From an uncultured Prevotellaceae bacterium (GTDB taxonomy: Bacteria > Bacteroidota > Bacteroidia > Bacteroidales > Bacteroidaceae), in NCBI GenBank assembly GCA_902784755.1, contig CACZVX010000011.1, positions 21,657 through 85,656 of the forward strand: a DNA stretch of 64,000 nucleotides, given 5' to 3'. Numbering within the stretch: the stretch's first letter is position 1; the number at the start of each line of letters is the position of its first letter. A program made the position numbers and the translations under genes. Below are positions 44,349 through 52,637 of this stretch, in pieces. Below the pieces are notes generated by a model that saw only the letters and a program-made list of their open reading frames with translations, ran no database searches and was not told the origin of the DNA.

Positions 44349-45893
44349 ATGAAAATCAGTATGCGTCTTATCAGTACGATGGTAGCTACCTTAGTGGTGG
44401 CTACTATCGTCGGTTGTGGAGGTGGTGATGACAAAACGCAGGACTATAACCCTCTCATCGACGATACGACACAGGAAGATAAACCCAGTGGCGGCGGTGA
44501 GACACAACCACCTGCCACCAGTGACTACAAGGAGCAGTACCGTCCACAGATCCATTTCACACCAGCTGCAAACTGGATGAATGACCCTAACGGCATGGTC
44601 TTTAAAGACGGCACCTATCATCTTTTTTACCAATATAACCCGCAAGGCAACGATTGGGGAAACATGAGTTGGGGACACGCCACTTCAACGGACCTCCTTC
44701 ATTGGACCGAACAGCCCGTCGCACTTACCCGTGATGAATTGGGCGACATTTTCTCAGGTTCTGCTGTGGTGGATAAGGATAATACAGCTGGCTTTGGTGC
44801 AGGTGCTATAGTAGCAGCATTCACCCATTCGAGTGATGTTGGACAGCAGCAGTCGCTAGCCTATAGTACTGATGGAGCCAAGAGTTTCACGAAATATGCG
44901 GGGAATCCTGTCATCAAGAACAACAACGACCGTCAGCGCGACCCGAAGGTTTTCTGGCATGAGGCCTCAAAGCAGTGGGTGATGTGTCTGGCCCGCGGAT
45001 GGAGTAAAGGCATTGAGTTCTGGACTTCTTCTGACTTGAAGACATGGGTTCATCAGAGCGACTTCGTGAAGGACCTCTTGGGAAGACCTGACCTTCAGTG
45101 GGAATGTCCTGACCTTATCCAGATAGGTTCCAAGTGGGTACTGCTTGTCAGTGTGAATCCTGGTGGTCCGCTGGTTGGTTCTGGTACGATGTATTTCACT
45201 GGAAATTTCGACGGCAAGACTTTTACCGCCGATGACCGTGAATATCCTTTATGGCTGGACTATGGTATGGACAACTATGCTGGTGTAACCTGGAGCAATA
45301 CTGGCGACCGACGTCTATTTATCGGATGGATGAACAATTGGCAGTATGCTGGTAATGTGCCTTGTACACCTTGGCGTTCGGCTATGACTCTGCCCCGTGA
45401 GCTTTCGTTGAAGGAAGTAGGAGGACAACTATTGCTCTCCAGTAGTGTCATTCCTGAAATCTCAAAGATAGCAGGAGAATGGCAGGTACTTAACAGCGAT
45501 CAGGCATTCCCCGAAGGTGATGCCTATCATCTGCAACTTACCCTTTCTCTTAGCCGTGGCTCAACAGTGACACTTTCGAACGCAACGAACGACAAATTCT
45601 CTTTCGAGGTTGTTGCTTCTGAAAAGGTACTCGTCGCTCATCGTACTTCTACCACAGGTGCCATCAACTTTAACGGGTCTTTTGCCATTCCCACCATGCG
45701 TGCTCCGCTGAATGTTATCGGTAATGAAGTGACACTCGACATATATATCGATCGCAGTTCCGTGGAACTGCTCAATGGCGATGGCACCCTGTCACAAACT
45801 ACGCTTGTTTTCCCGAAGTCTGTTTATAATCATGTACAGGTGTCTGGAGCTGATTGTCAGATAAAAGTGAGGACACTGAAACGTATTTGGTAA
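44349..45893 (+). CDS. GH32 levanase/inulinase-type fructan hydrolase, lipoprotein
   Basis: The 514-residue protein has a signal peptide and lipobox (TIVGC), a Pro/Gly/Asp/Thr-rich linker (about 25-60) suited to display at the cell surface, and a canonical GH32 module: nucleophile Asp79 in WMNDPNG, Asp198 in RDPKV, acid/base Glu252 in WECPDL, FSGSAVVD, and the C-terminal beta-sandwich with YIDRSSVELLNGDG. It hydrolyses beta-fructan chains, probably outside the cell to feed the SusC/D pair of PUL B. Levan or inulin preference cannot be read from these motifs. A non-coding stretch of 332 bp follows, containing a promoter-terminator pair. Confidence 0.95.
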   Translation: MKISMRLISTMVATLVVATIVGCGGGDDKTQDYNPLIDDTTQEDKPSGGGETQPPATSDYKEQYRPQIHFTPAANWMNDPNGMVFKDGTYHLFYQYNPQGNDWGNMSWGHATSTDLLHWTEQPVALTRDELGDIFSGSAVVDKDNTAGFGAGAIVAAFTHSSDVGQQQSLAYSTDGAKSFTKYAGNPVIKNNNDRQRDPKVFWHEASKQWVMCLARGWSKGIEFWTSSDLKTWVHQSDFVKDLLGRPDLQWECPDLIQIGSKWVLLVSVNPGGPLVGSGTMYFTGNFDGKTFTADDREYPLWLDYGMDNYAGVTWSNTGDRRLFIGWMNNWQYAGNVPCTPWRSAMTLPRELSLKEVGGQLLLSSSVIPEISKIAGEWQVLNSDQAFPEGDAYHLQLTLSLSRGSTVTLSNATNDKFSFEVVASEKVLVAHRTSTTGAINFNGSFAIPTMRAPLNVIGNEVTLDIYIDRSSVELLNGDGTLSQTTLVFPKSVYNHVQVSGADCQIKVRTLKRIW

Positions 45894-45954
45894 GTATGAA
45901 CGTTTTTTGTTAGCATTAGAAACAAATCTGACAGTCTGATTGTAGAAAATCATG

Positions 45955-46098
45955 TAATTTTGCACCAGATAGAATGTTAATGCAGTTATTAGATTAGGTT
46001 ATACAGATTACTATTAGGTTTTTAGCAATTTGGTAAGGTTAAGTATTTATTAGGAAAACAATGTTTGGAAGGCTTCCCCGTGAGGAGAAGCCTTTTTT
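45955..46098 (+). ncRNA. Candidate small RNA in the fructan PUL
   Basis: A -7 box TAATTTTG (45955-45962) and a terminator (46069-46098) bracket about 130 nt with no reading frame of note, giving a predicted transcript from about 45966 to 46098. The interior has repeated ATTAGGTT-like words. PUL-borne small RNAs are known in Bacteroides, which makes the idea reasonable. There is no clear -33 element, so the promoter call is moderate. Confidence 0.35.
46069..46098 (+). terminator. Terminator between the two GH32 genes of PUL B
   Basis: AAGGCTTC (46069-46076) pairs with GAAGCCTT (46087-46094), followed by six T to 46098. It ends either the PUL B transcript after the first GH32 gene or a separate small RNA. 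Confidence 0.8.
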
Positions 46099-46107
46099 CG
46101 AAATTTT

Positions 46108-46200
46108 GTTTCATGATTGTGATAATGGTTTCATCGTAACATTTTTGTGAGCAAAAGAAACATTTGTTTTAGTATTAGAGTACTTTTTCTTTTATCTTTG
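46108..46200 (+). promoter_or_regulatory. Promoter and possible regulator sites of the second PUL B operon
   Basis: TATCTTTG (46193-46200) is a perfect -7 box 25 nt before the ATG. Two copies of GTTTCAT (46108-46114 and 46128-46134, 20 bp apart), with CGTAACAT beside the second, resemble the reverse complement of the TGTTACATGAA motif at the susC promoters. The link is suggestive only. Confidence 0.45.
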
Positions 46201-46225
46201 CACCAAAATCCATTACTACAAAATT

Positions 46226-47959
46226 ATGAAGTTACTAAAAACCCTTGCCGTTATGGCTGCCTTCGTTTGCGGAAACCTTTCTGCTCAGGCACAGATTGTT
46301 GCTCCCGAACATTTGAGTGATACCCACACCATGCTCCGTGTGAATCCCACACAGCGTTTCCTGCTGATTCCTGTAGAGGAGAAAGAGGATAACGCTCACA
46401 TCGACGTGATTTGTAATAATCATATCGTGAAGTCGTTCAATGTGCGGCTGGCTGTGGATAAGGTGGACTATTGCGTTCCACTCGACATTCAGAGATTGAG
46501 GAATGGAGAAAACGAGAAACTGTTGTTGGACATCACGTTCCATGGCGACCGCCACAAGACGGGATCGGTGAAGAACTTCGTGTGCTGGAAGGATCTGAAA
46601 CTTTCGGATTCTTTCGACAAGACTAATCGTGAGCAGTATCGTCCAGCTTACCATCATACGCCGGCCTATGCCTGGATGAACGATCCTAATGGTATGTTTT
46701 ATAAGGACGGGGTGTGGCACCTCTATTTCCAGTATAATCCTTATGGTTCACAATGGGAGAACATGACCTGGGGACACAGCATCTCTACCGATCTCATTCA
46801 CTGGACACAACAGCCAGATGCTATTGAGATGGATGCATTAGGGCAGATTTTCTCAGGAAGTGCTGTAGTTGACAAGAACAATACGGCTGGCTTCGGAAAG
46901 GATGCCATTATCGCGATGTACACCAGTGCCGGTCAACATCAGACGCAGAGTATCGCCTACAGTACAGATGGGGGCAAGACGTTTACGAAATATGCGGGCA
47001 ATCCCGTGCTCACCTTCGCTGCCCCTGACTTTCGCGATCCGAAGGTGTTCTGGCATGAGGGTACTCAGCGTTGGATCGTGGTGTTGGCCGTTGGTCAGGA
47101 AGTGCAGTTCTATTCCTCAAAGAATCTGAAAGAATGGAAATATGAGAGTTCCTTCGGTCATGGTTATGGAAATCATGACGGTGTGTGGGAATGTCCGGAT
47201 CTCTTGGAAATGAGCAATGGAGAAAATGAGAAAAAGAGTAATTCCTGGGTTCTCCTTTTGAATATCAATCCCGGTGGTCCTTTCGGCGGCTCTGCTACGC
47301 AGTATTTCACGGGAATGTTTGATGGTCATCAGTTTGTTTGCGACTCAAAGCCTGAGACCACGAAGTGGATGGACTATGGCAAGGATCACTATGCTACGGT
47401 GTCGTTCTCGAACGCTCCTGAGAACCGCAAGGTGGCGCTGGCCTGGATGTCCAACTGGCAGTATGCCAACCAGGTGCCTACGAAGCAGTTCCGTTCTGCT
47501 AACTCTGTTCCCCGCGACCTAAAACTATTCAGAGATGGAGACGAGAACTATCTGGCATCGATTCCTTCGCCTGAGATGATGGCAGCTCGTGGACAACAGA
47601 TAAAGAAACCAACCAACACATGCGAGATAGTGGTCGACGTGAAAGGATCTGCCAGCATTGTGCTCTCTAATAAGAAAGGTGAGCAGGTCGTGATGAACTA
47701 CGATGAGGCTGATCGCACTTTCACGATGGACCGCACCCAAAGTGGACTCACCGACTTTAGTGATGCTTTCCCTGTAGAAACCAAAGCTCCTACGCATGGT
47801 GTGATCCGCCAGTTGCGCATCTTCGTTGACCGTTGCAGCATCGAGGCCTTCGACAGTGAGGGTAAGATGGTGATGACGAACCTTGTGTTCCCCACTGAAC
47901 CTTATACACAGGTGAAGGTGAAGGGTGGAAAAGCGAAGGTCTTCGAAATTAAAAATTAA
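46226..47959 (+). CDS. GH32 beta-fructosidase with N-terminal accessory domain
   Basis: The 577-residue protein has a cleavable signal peptide (…LSAQAQ) and no lipobox, so a periplasmic place is likely. An N-terminal beta-sandwich of about 110 residues (DUF4980-like) precedes the GH32 module, with Asp153 in WMNDPNG, Asp271 in FRDPKV and Glu322 in WECPDLL, and a C-terminal sandwich with FVDRCSIEAFDSEG. It should cleave imported fructo-oligosaccharides to fructose for the MFS carrier encoded next. An Asn/Glu/Lys/Ser-rich stretch just after the acid/base motif (MSNGENEKKSNSW) looks inserted compared with the sister gene at 44349. Own promoter; the importer gene follows after 40 nt. Confidence 0.95.
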   Translation: MKLLKTLAVMAAFVCGNLSAQAQIVAPEHLSDTHTMLRVNPTQRFLLIPVEEKEDNAHIDVICNNHIVKSFNVRLAVDKVDYCVPLDIQRLRNGENEKLLLDITFHGDRHKTGSVKNFVCWKDLKLSDSFDKTNREQYRPAYHHTPAYAWMNDPNGMFYKDGVWHLYFQYNPYGSQWENMTWGHSISTDLIHWTQQPDAIEMDALGQIFSGSAVVDKNNTAGFGKDAIIAMYTSAGQHQTQSIAYSTDGGKTFTKYAGNPVLTFAAPDFRDPKVFWHEGTQRWIVVLAVGQEVQFYSSKNLKEWKYESSFGHGYGNHDGVWECPDLLEMSNGENEKKSNSWVLLLNINPGGPFGGSATQYFTGMFDGHQFVCDSKPETTKWMDYGKDHYATVSFSNAPENRKVALAWMSNWQYANQVPTKQFRSANSVPRDLKLFRDGDENYLASIPSPEMMAARGQQIKKPTNTCEIVVDVKGSASIVLSNKKGEQVVMNYDEADRTFTMDRTQSGLTDFSDAFPVETKAPTHGVIRQLRIFVDRCSIEAFDSEGKMVMTNLVFPTEPYTQVKVKGGKAKVFEIKN

Positions 47960-47999
47960 TACTGGTATAATGAATAATAATTAAAAATCTACAATAATC

Positions 48000-49178
48000 A
48001 TGACTCAAAATCAAAACAAGTCGATCTACCTGATTCCTGTGATGCTATGCTTCTTCGCCATGGGATTCGTGGATTTGGTAGGTATTGCCTCCAATTATGT
48101 AAAAGAAGACCTAGGGTTGAGTGACTCAGTTGCCAATGTGTTCCCCTCTCTCGTGTTCTTCTGGTTCCTCATCTTCTCCGTGCCTACGGGCATGCTGATG
48201 AACAAGATCGGCCGTAAGAAGACCGTACTGCTCTCGCTTATCGTGACCGTTTTCTCGCTGATACTGCCTCTTTTCGGAGAGTCGTTCGGCATCATGTTGG
48301 TGGCCTTCTCTCTGTTGGGTATCGGTAATGCGCTGATGCAGACGAGTATAAACCCGCTGGCCATGCTCATTATCGGCGACAAGAACCTTGCTTCTACGTT
48401 GACCTTCGGACAGTTTGTGAAAGCCATCGCTTCCTTCCTGGCTCCTTATCTGGCCATGTGGGGTGCTACCGCTGCCATTCCTTCCTTTGGTCTTAACTGG
48501 CGCGTGCTCTTCCTGATTTACTTCGTGGTGGGTGTGCTGGCTGCCTTGCTGCTCTGGGTGACGCCGATTAGTGAAGAGTTAAAAGTGAAGAGTGAAGAAT
48601 CTTCTTTGGGCAAACAGTTCGTGGATTGCCTGAAACTGTTGGGCAAGCCTATCGTGCTGCTGTCGTTCCTCGGCATTATGTGTCATGTGGGTATTGACGT
48701 GGGTACGAACACCACGGCTCCGAAACTTCTGATGGAACGGGTGGGCATGACGCTGAACGAGGCTGCTTTTGCCACTTCGCTCTATTTCATCTTCCGTACG
48801 ATTGGTGCTTTGACCGGTTCGTTCTTCCTCCGTGTGATGAAGACCCGTCTGTTCTTCATCATCTCTGTGGTGCTGATGGCTGCTGCCATGGTACTGATGT
48901 TTGTGGGCGACACGAAGGCCCTGCTCTATACTGGTATCGCTCTCGTGGGCTATGGCAACTCCAACATCTTCTCGATGGCCTTCTCTGAGGCTGTGCTCAA
49001 TGTGCCTGACAAGCAGAACGAGGTTTCAGGCCTGATGATCATGGGTCTCTTCGGTGGTACCATCTTCCCCTTGCTGATGGGTTTCGCCAGCGATGCCGTT
49101 GGTCAGGCTGGTGCCGTGGCTATCATGGCTATCGGTGTGATCTATCTCTTCACTTATATTCCAAGAATCAAACGATAA
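48000..49178 (+). CDS. Major facilitator superfamily sugar (fructose) importer
   Basis: The 392-residue protein has about twelve membrane helices and MFS marks such as MLMNKIGRKKTVLLS in the loop between helices 2 and 3. Overall it resembles FucP/GlcP-type sugar-proton symporters and the inner-membrane fructose importer of Bacteroides levan loci (BT1758). Position between a periplasmic GH32 and a fructokinase supports fructose as substrate. The central cytoplasmic loop contains EELKVKSEESS, encoded by a GTGAAGAGTTAAAAGTGAAG-like simple repeat of the kind otherwise seen between genes, apparently tolerated in frame. Confidence 0.88.
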   Translation: MTQNQNKSIYLIPVMLCFFAMGFVDLVGIASNYVKEDLGLSDSVANVFPSLVFFWFLIFSVPTGMLMNKIGRKKTVLLSLIVTVFSLILPLFGESFGIMLVAFSLLGIGNALMQTSINPLAMLIIGDKNLASTLTFGQFVKAIASFLAPYLAMWGATAAIPSFGLNWRVLFLIYFVVGVLAALLLWVTPISEELKVKSEESSLGKQFVDCLKLLGKPIVLLSFLGIMCHVGIDVGTNTTAPKLLMERVGMTLNEAAFATSLYFIFRTIGALTGSFFLRVMKTRLFFIISVVLMAAAMVLMFVGDTKALLYTGIALVGYGNSNIFSMAFSEAVLNVPDKQNEVSGLMIMGLFGGTIFPLLMGFASDAVGQAGAVAIMAIGVIYLFTYIPRIKR

Positions 49179-49186
49179 TTTAATGA

Positions 49187-49268
49187 GTACACAGAGACGC
49201 GGCGACACAGAGGAAAAATTAAAATATCTGATAAAGAAAAATCTCGGTCTCTCTGTGTCTCTGTGATC
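49187..49268. repeat. Palindromic intergenic repeat with ACACAGAG ends, copy B
   Basis: GTACACAGAGACGC… (from 49187) and …CTCTCTGTGTCTCTGTGATC (to 49268) form the two arms. It separates the importer and fructokinase genes, which otherwise look like one operon, so the hairpin may lower downstream expression or mark a processing point. Confidence 0.75.
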
Positions 49269-49301
49269 AAAAAATAGAATAACCAAAAAAAGAATAAGAA
49301 T

Positions 49302-50171
49302 ATGGAAACAAAACGTTTTGTAGTAGGACTGGGTGAGGCCCTGTGGGACTGCCTTCCCGAAGGTAAGAAATTAGGCGGTGCCCCTGCTAACTTCGCCTAT
49401 CATGCCGGACAATTCTTAGGACAAGAAAATACGCTGGCCGTGAGTGCACTGGGAGAGGATTCGCTCGCTGACGAGACGGAAGCTTCGCTGAAGGAGCACG
49501 GACTCAACTACCTGATGCCTCGTGTGCCATATCCTACGGGAACGGTTCAGGTGACTCTTTCTGGCGATGGCATTCCCACTTATGATATTAAGGAGAATGT
49601 AGCTTGGGACAATATCCCTTTCACACCTGAGATAGAGGAAGTGGCCCGCAACTGTAAGGCTGTATGTTTCGGTTCTTTAGCTCAGCGCAATGTGGTGAGC
49701 CGTGAGAACATCCATCGTTTCCTGGACGCCACGCCTGCCGACTGCATGAAGATATTCGATATCAACCTCCGTCAGCAGTTCTACACAAAAGAAGTGATTC
49801 AGGCTTCGCTGCGTCGCTGCAATGTGCTGAAGATTAATGACGAGGAACTGGTGCTCATCGGACGTATGTTTGGCTATCCTGGTCTGGACATTGAGAACAA
49901 GTGCTGGCTCATTCTGGGTAAGTACGATCTCGATATGCTGGTGTTGACTTGCGGCACGAACGGTTCGTATGTATTCACACCCGGCCAAGAGACACCGAAG
50001 GTGGAAGTAGCTGATACGGTCGGTGCTGGTGATTCCTTTACAGGTAGCTTCTGTGCTGCCATATTGGAAGGCAAGCCCGTGGCAGAGGCTCATAAGCGTG
50101 CTGTTCAGGTGAGCGCTTTCGTCTGCACGCAGAATGGTGCCATGCCTGTGATTCCAGAGGAAATGAGGTGA
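49302..50171 (+). CDS. Fructokinase, PfkB family
   Basis: The 289-residue protein is a PfkB-type sugar kinase. It has an N-terminal GLGEALWDCLPEGKKLGGAP with the substrate-binding GGAPANFA motif, a central TYDIKENVAWD, and the C-terminal DTVGAGDSFTGSF with catalytic Asp and the ATP-site anion hole. It phosphorylates fructose in the cytoplasm, the last step of the fructan pathway encoded here. Fructokinase is favoured over other PfkB members because of the GH32 genes and importer upstream and the same order in Bacteroides levan loci. Confidence 0.92.
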   Translation: METKRFVVGLGEALWDCLPEGKKLGGAPANFAYHAGQFLGQENTLAVSALGEDSLADETEASLKEHGLNYLMPRVPYPTGTVQVTLSGDGIPTYDIKENVAWDNIPFTPEIEEVARNCKAVCFGSLAQRNVVSRENIHRFLDATPADCMKIFDINLRQQFYTKEVIQASLRRCNVLKINDEELVLIGRMFGYPGLDIENKCWLILGKYDLDMLVLTCGTNGSYVFTPGQETPKVEVADTVGAGDSFTGSFCAAILEGKPVAEAHKRAVQVSAFVCTQNGAMPVIPEEMR

Positions 50172-50390
50172 ATTAAGAATTACAGTGCAAGCCGAAGGCA
50201 AAGAAGCTTGCTTCATTTGCTGAGGCGCCGCCTGTAATCACGAGCAAAGCTCGTAATTAAGAATTACAGTGCAAGCCGAAGGCAAAGAAACTTGCTTCAT
50301 TTGCTAAGGCGCCGCCTGTAATCATGAGCAAAGCTCATAATTAAGAATTGTCGGCTTTGCCGATTCTCAATTAAGAATTATATAATTAGG
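50171..50390. repeat. Tandem 84-bp structured repeat (two units and a partial third)
   Basis: Units start at 50171, 50255 and 50339, each beginning AATTAAGAATT. Each full unit contains TTACAG…CTGTAA, GCAAG…CTTGC, GGCGCC, and a terminal hairpin. The hairpin is ACGAGC-AAA-GCTCGT in unit 1 and ATGAGC-AAA-GCTCAT in unit 2, a compensated pair of changes. The partial third unit has TCGGC-TTT-GCCGA at a similar place. It fills most of the 356-bp gap between the fructokinase and TonB receptor genes. No coding potential is seen. Confidence 0.8.
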
Positions 50391-50451
50391 AGTTAGGGTT
50401 TATATCCTAGCTCCTAATTTATTTATTACTCAACTATCGTAAATATAATAA

Positions 50452-50520
50452 TGTACACAGAGACACGGAGATGCAGAGTTTTTTTATAAATTCCTTTGTG
50501 TCACTGTGTCTCAGTGTACA
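50452..50520. repeat. Palindromic intergenic repeat with ACACAGAG ends, copy C
   Basis: TGTACACAGAGACA at the left and TGTCTCAGTGTACA at the right are near-perfect inverted ends around an AT-rich centre. It sits between the convergent fructokinase and TonB receptor genes and may stop transcription from both sides. Confidence 0.78.
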
Positions 50521-50527
50521 AATATTA

Positions 50528-52579
50528 TTATAATGCTATAGGAACTAAGACTTTCACGCCGATATTGCGGCCCATATTGTAGATGCCGGCTTCCTTCAAA
50601 CGACTTAGATGATGTTGATAAGCACGATTGAAGATGTTGTGGGCGGTGAAGGCTACAGTGAGAATCTTACGACCCTTTGCATGAATATCCGTACCTGCAG
50701 AGGCGTTCCAAAGTGTGTAGCTGGGCGTGCGCGTCTCCGTGTTGTGGATAGAGTGGATGTGGTCCTGTTTGAGGTTGCAGTCCATCTCTATTTCCGCAAA
50801 TGTTTCCTTGAAGGTCTCAGAAGGGATGTTGAAATGGTAGTGCAGCGACGAGAGCCAGCGGGGTGCCGGTGTGAAAGGCAGGTACTTGGCTTCCTCAGGC
50901 TGATTCTTCTGGCGGGCATCCACGTAGGAGAAGGTATTCTCGAAGTGGAGGTGATGGATAGGGTGGAGGATGACGGTGCCCTCGAAGCCCAGAAGCTGTG
51001 CATCGCCCTGATGATAGCCGAAGACGTCATTGCCTTCGATGACGGAGCCTGTCTTTTCAAGGAAGATGAAGTTGGAGATAGTGTTGGCAAAGAGAGCAAG
51101 TTTGGCGGAGAATATCTCGCTGCTGTAATCCATGCCGAGGTCAAACTGCCAGGAGCCTTCGGGCTTCAGGTCGTGGTTACCCTGTTCGAAGCGGAGGGTG
51201 CCGTGGTGGATACCGAAACTACCCAGTTCGCTGAGGTTCGGGGCACGGAATCCGCGGGAGGCATTGAGGCGAATGTCGAAGTTGGGTGTGATGTTGTAGA
51301 TGGCTCCGATGCTGCCCGTCACGCCGTTGAAGTTGCGTGAGAACTGCTGGAAGCGCATTTGCCCATCCTCTTCGAGAGCATTGCTATGGAGGTGGCGGTT
51401 GTCGAAACGGAGTCCGCCGCTGACGTGGAATCTTTCGGCAAAGTCTTTGGCTGCCGTGGCGAAGATGCCGAAGTCAAAGAGGTGGTAGGCGGGGATGAGA
51501 AACTCATGACCGAGGTTCTGCGACTCCTGCCACATGCCGTTGACACCGGCATTCATTGTCCAGCCGTTCCATGCCGGCGACACATAACGGAGGTCGTAAT
51601 TGACGGTATGCAGGCGGAAGTCCTGCCCAATCTCATCGGGAGCCTCATATTCCTGTCGGCGGTTCTGCTGATAGGCCAGCAGCGCCTTGATGCGGCTCTC
51701 GCCGATGTTGAAACTGTTGTCGAGCGCCACCTTATAATGACGTACATGCTGGAAGGGGGCTTCGTGCTCATGGTCGTGCTCACCGTTATCGTTAAGGTTA
51801 ACGTTATCGTTATCGTCATGCTCATGATGTTCGCCCACGATGCCGGGCTTGATGTGGTAATAGGAGAGTTTCAGGTGGCTGTAGCCCCAACGCTTGTTGA
51901 ATCCCATCATCAGGCGCGCTGCCTGTTCGGAGAACTGTGAATTCTCCACCTTATGATTGATGCTGTTCTCGTATTCACCGGCCCCTTTCTGGCTCCAGCG
52001 TCCGTCCCAAACGAATCCCTGCTGATTGCCCGCGAAGTTCACGGAATAGTTCCAGAGATTGGCATTCGACTGCCATCCGCCGCTCACGTTGGCCTTCATT
52101 GTGCCCAGGGGAAGGATGGGGGCATCATGGAAGATAACAACACCGGCCATGGCATCGGAGCCGTACATTAGCGAGGCGGGACCTTTCATGATTTCCACGG
52201 AATGGACGCCTTCGCCATCCACTTCCACGCCATGCTCATCACCCCATTGTTGGCCTTCCTGACGGATACCGTCGTTGACGACAAGCACACGGTTGTAACC
52301 CAGTCCACGGATGACGGGTTTGGAAATGCCACTGCCCGTGCTGATCTGGGAAACACCGGGCTGTTTGGTAATGGCATCAATGATGTTTGAGGCAGAAATG
52401 GTCTGCAGTTCCTGTGCGGAAACAACGCTGACGGGGGCAGGTATATGGTTGATATGTGTGGTGCCGGTGAGTCCTGTCACCACCACTTCGTGCAAATGCA
52501 CACATGTGTCTTGCTCTTTCTGTGCCAATACGGTTATAGCAGAAAAGAGCAGTAAAATAGTTAGTTTTATTGCTTTCAT
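50528..52579 (-). CDS. TonB-dependent receptor with a His/Asp/Asn-rich loop, probable metal uptake
   Basis: The 683-residue protein has a signal peptide, a TonB box (LHEVVVTG), a plug (SNIIDAITKQPGVSQISTG, RGLGYNRVLVVNDGIRQEG) and a barrel. An extracellular loop near 252-275 contains repeated His and Asp (EHHEHDDNDN, EHDHEHE), like the zinc-binding loops of ZnuD-type receptors. Zinc or another transition metal is therefore the likely cargo, directly or as a complex. The gene follows, on the same strand after 48 nt, a small membrane protein with Cys and His pairs. The loop is partly encoded by GATAAC repeats as in the regulator at 25031. No Zur-like box is certain; an 11-bp inverted repeat (52597-52637) precedes the start. 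Confidence 0.88.
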   Translation of the reverse strand: MKAIKLTILLLFSAITVLAQKEQDTCVHLHEVVVTGLTGTTHINHIPAPVSVVSAQELQTISASNIIDAITKQPGVSQISTGSGISKPVIRGLGYNRVLVVNDGIRQEGQQWGDEHGVEVDGEGVHSVEIMKGPASLMYGSDAMAGVVIFHDAPILPLGTMKANVSGGWQSNANLWNYSVNFAGNQQGFVWDGRWSQKGAGEYENSINHKVENSQFSEQAARLMMGFNKRWGYSHLKLSYYHIKPGIVGEHHEHDDNDNVNLNDNGEHDHEHEAPFQHVRHYKVALDNSFNIGESRIKALLAYQQNRRQEYEAPDEIGQDFRLHTVNYDLRYVSPAWNGWTMNAGVNGMWQESQNLGHEFLIPAYHLFDFGIFATAAKDFAERFHVSGGLRFDNRHLHSNALEEDGQMRFQQFSRNFNGVTGSIGAIYNITPNFDIRLNASRGFRAPNLSELGSFGIHHGTLRFEQGNHDLKPEGSWQFDLGMDYSSEIFSAKLALFANTISNFIFLEKTGSVIEGNDVFGYHQGDAQLLGFEGTVILHPIHHLHFENTFSYVDARQKNQPEEAKYLPFTPAPRWLSSLHYHFNIPSETFKETFAEIEMDCNLKQDHIHSIHNTETRTPSYTLWNASAGTDIHAKGRKILTVAFTAHNIFNRAYQHHLSRLKEAGIYNMGRNIGVKVLVPIAL
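51784..51820 (-). repeat. GATAAC repeats in the receptor loop
   Basis: Read on the minus strand, GACGATAACGATAACG and further GATAAC/TTAAC units encode the Asp/Asn part of the His-rich loop. The same hexamer builds the linker of the unrelated regulator gene at 25031-25101. Confidence 0.55.
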
Positions 52580-52596
52580 CTTAAAATGATAATAGG

Positions 52597-52637
52597 GTTA
52601 TTCTGAATAAATAATGCAGTGTCTTGTTCAGAATAAC
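52597..52637 (-). promoter_or_regulatory. Inverted repeat before the TonB receptor gene
   Basis: GTTATTCTGAA (52597-52607) and its exact complement (52627-52637), 19 bp apart, lie in the gap before the receptor start and touch the last codons of the upstream small gene. It could be a regulator site or an mRNA hairpin controlling the receptor. Confidence 0.45.

Noticed and set aside
50171-50390. Insertion-sequence remnant or CRISPR
   Set aside because: Only two and a half 84-bp units are seen, with no transposase fragment, and the units are contiguous without spacers.
52597-52637. Zur box
   Set aside because: The arms begin GTTAT and end ATAAC as in Zur sites, but a 19-bp spacer does not fit the compact Zur palindrome, so it is kept only as an unassigned inverted repeat.
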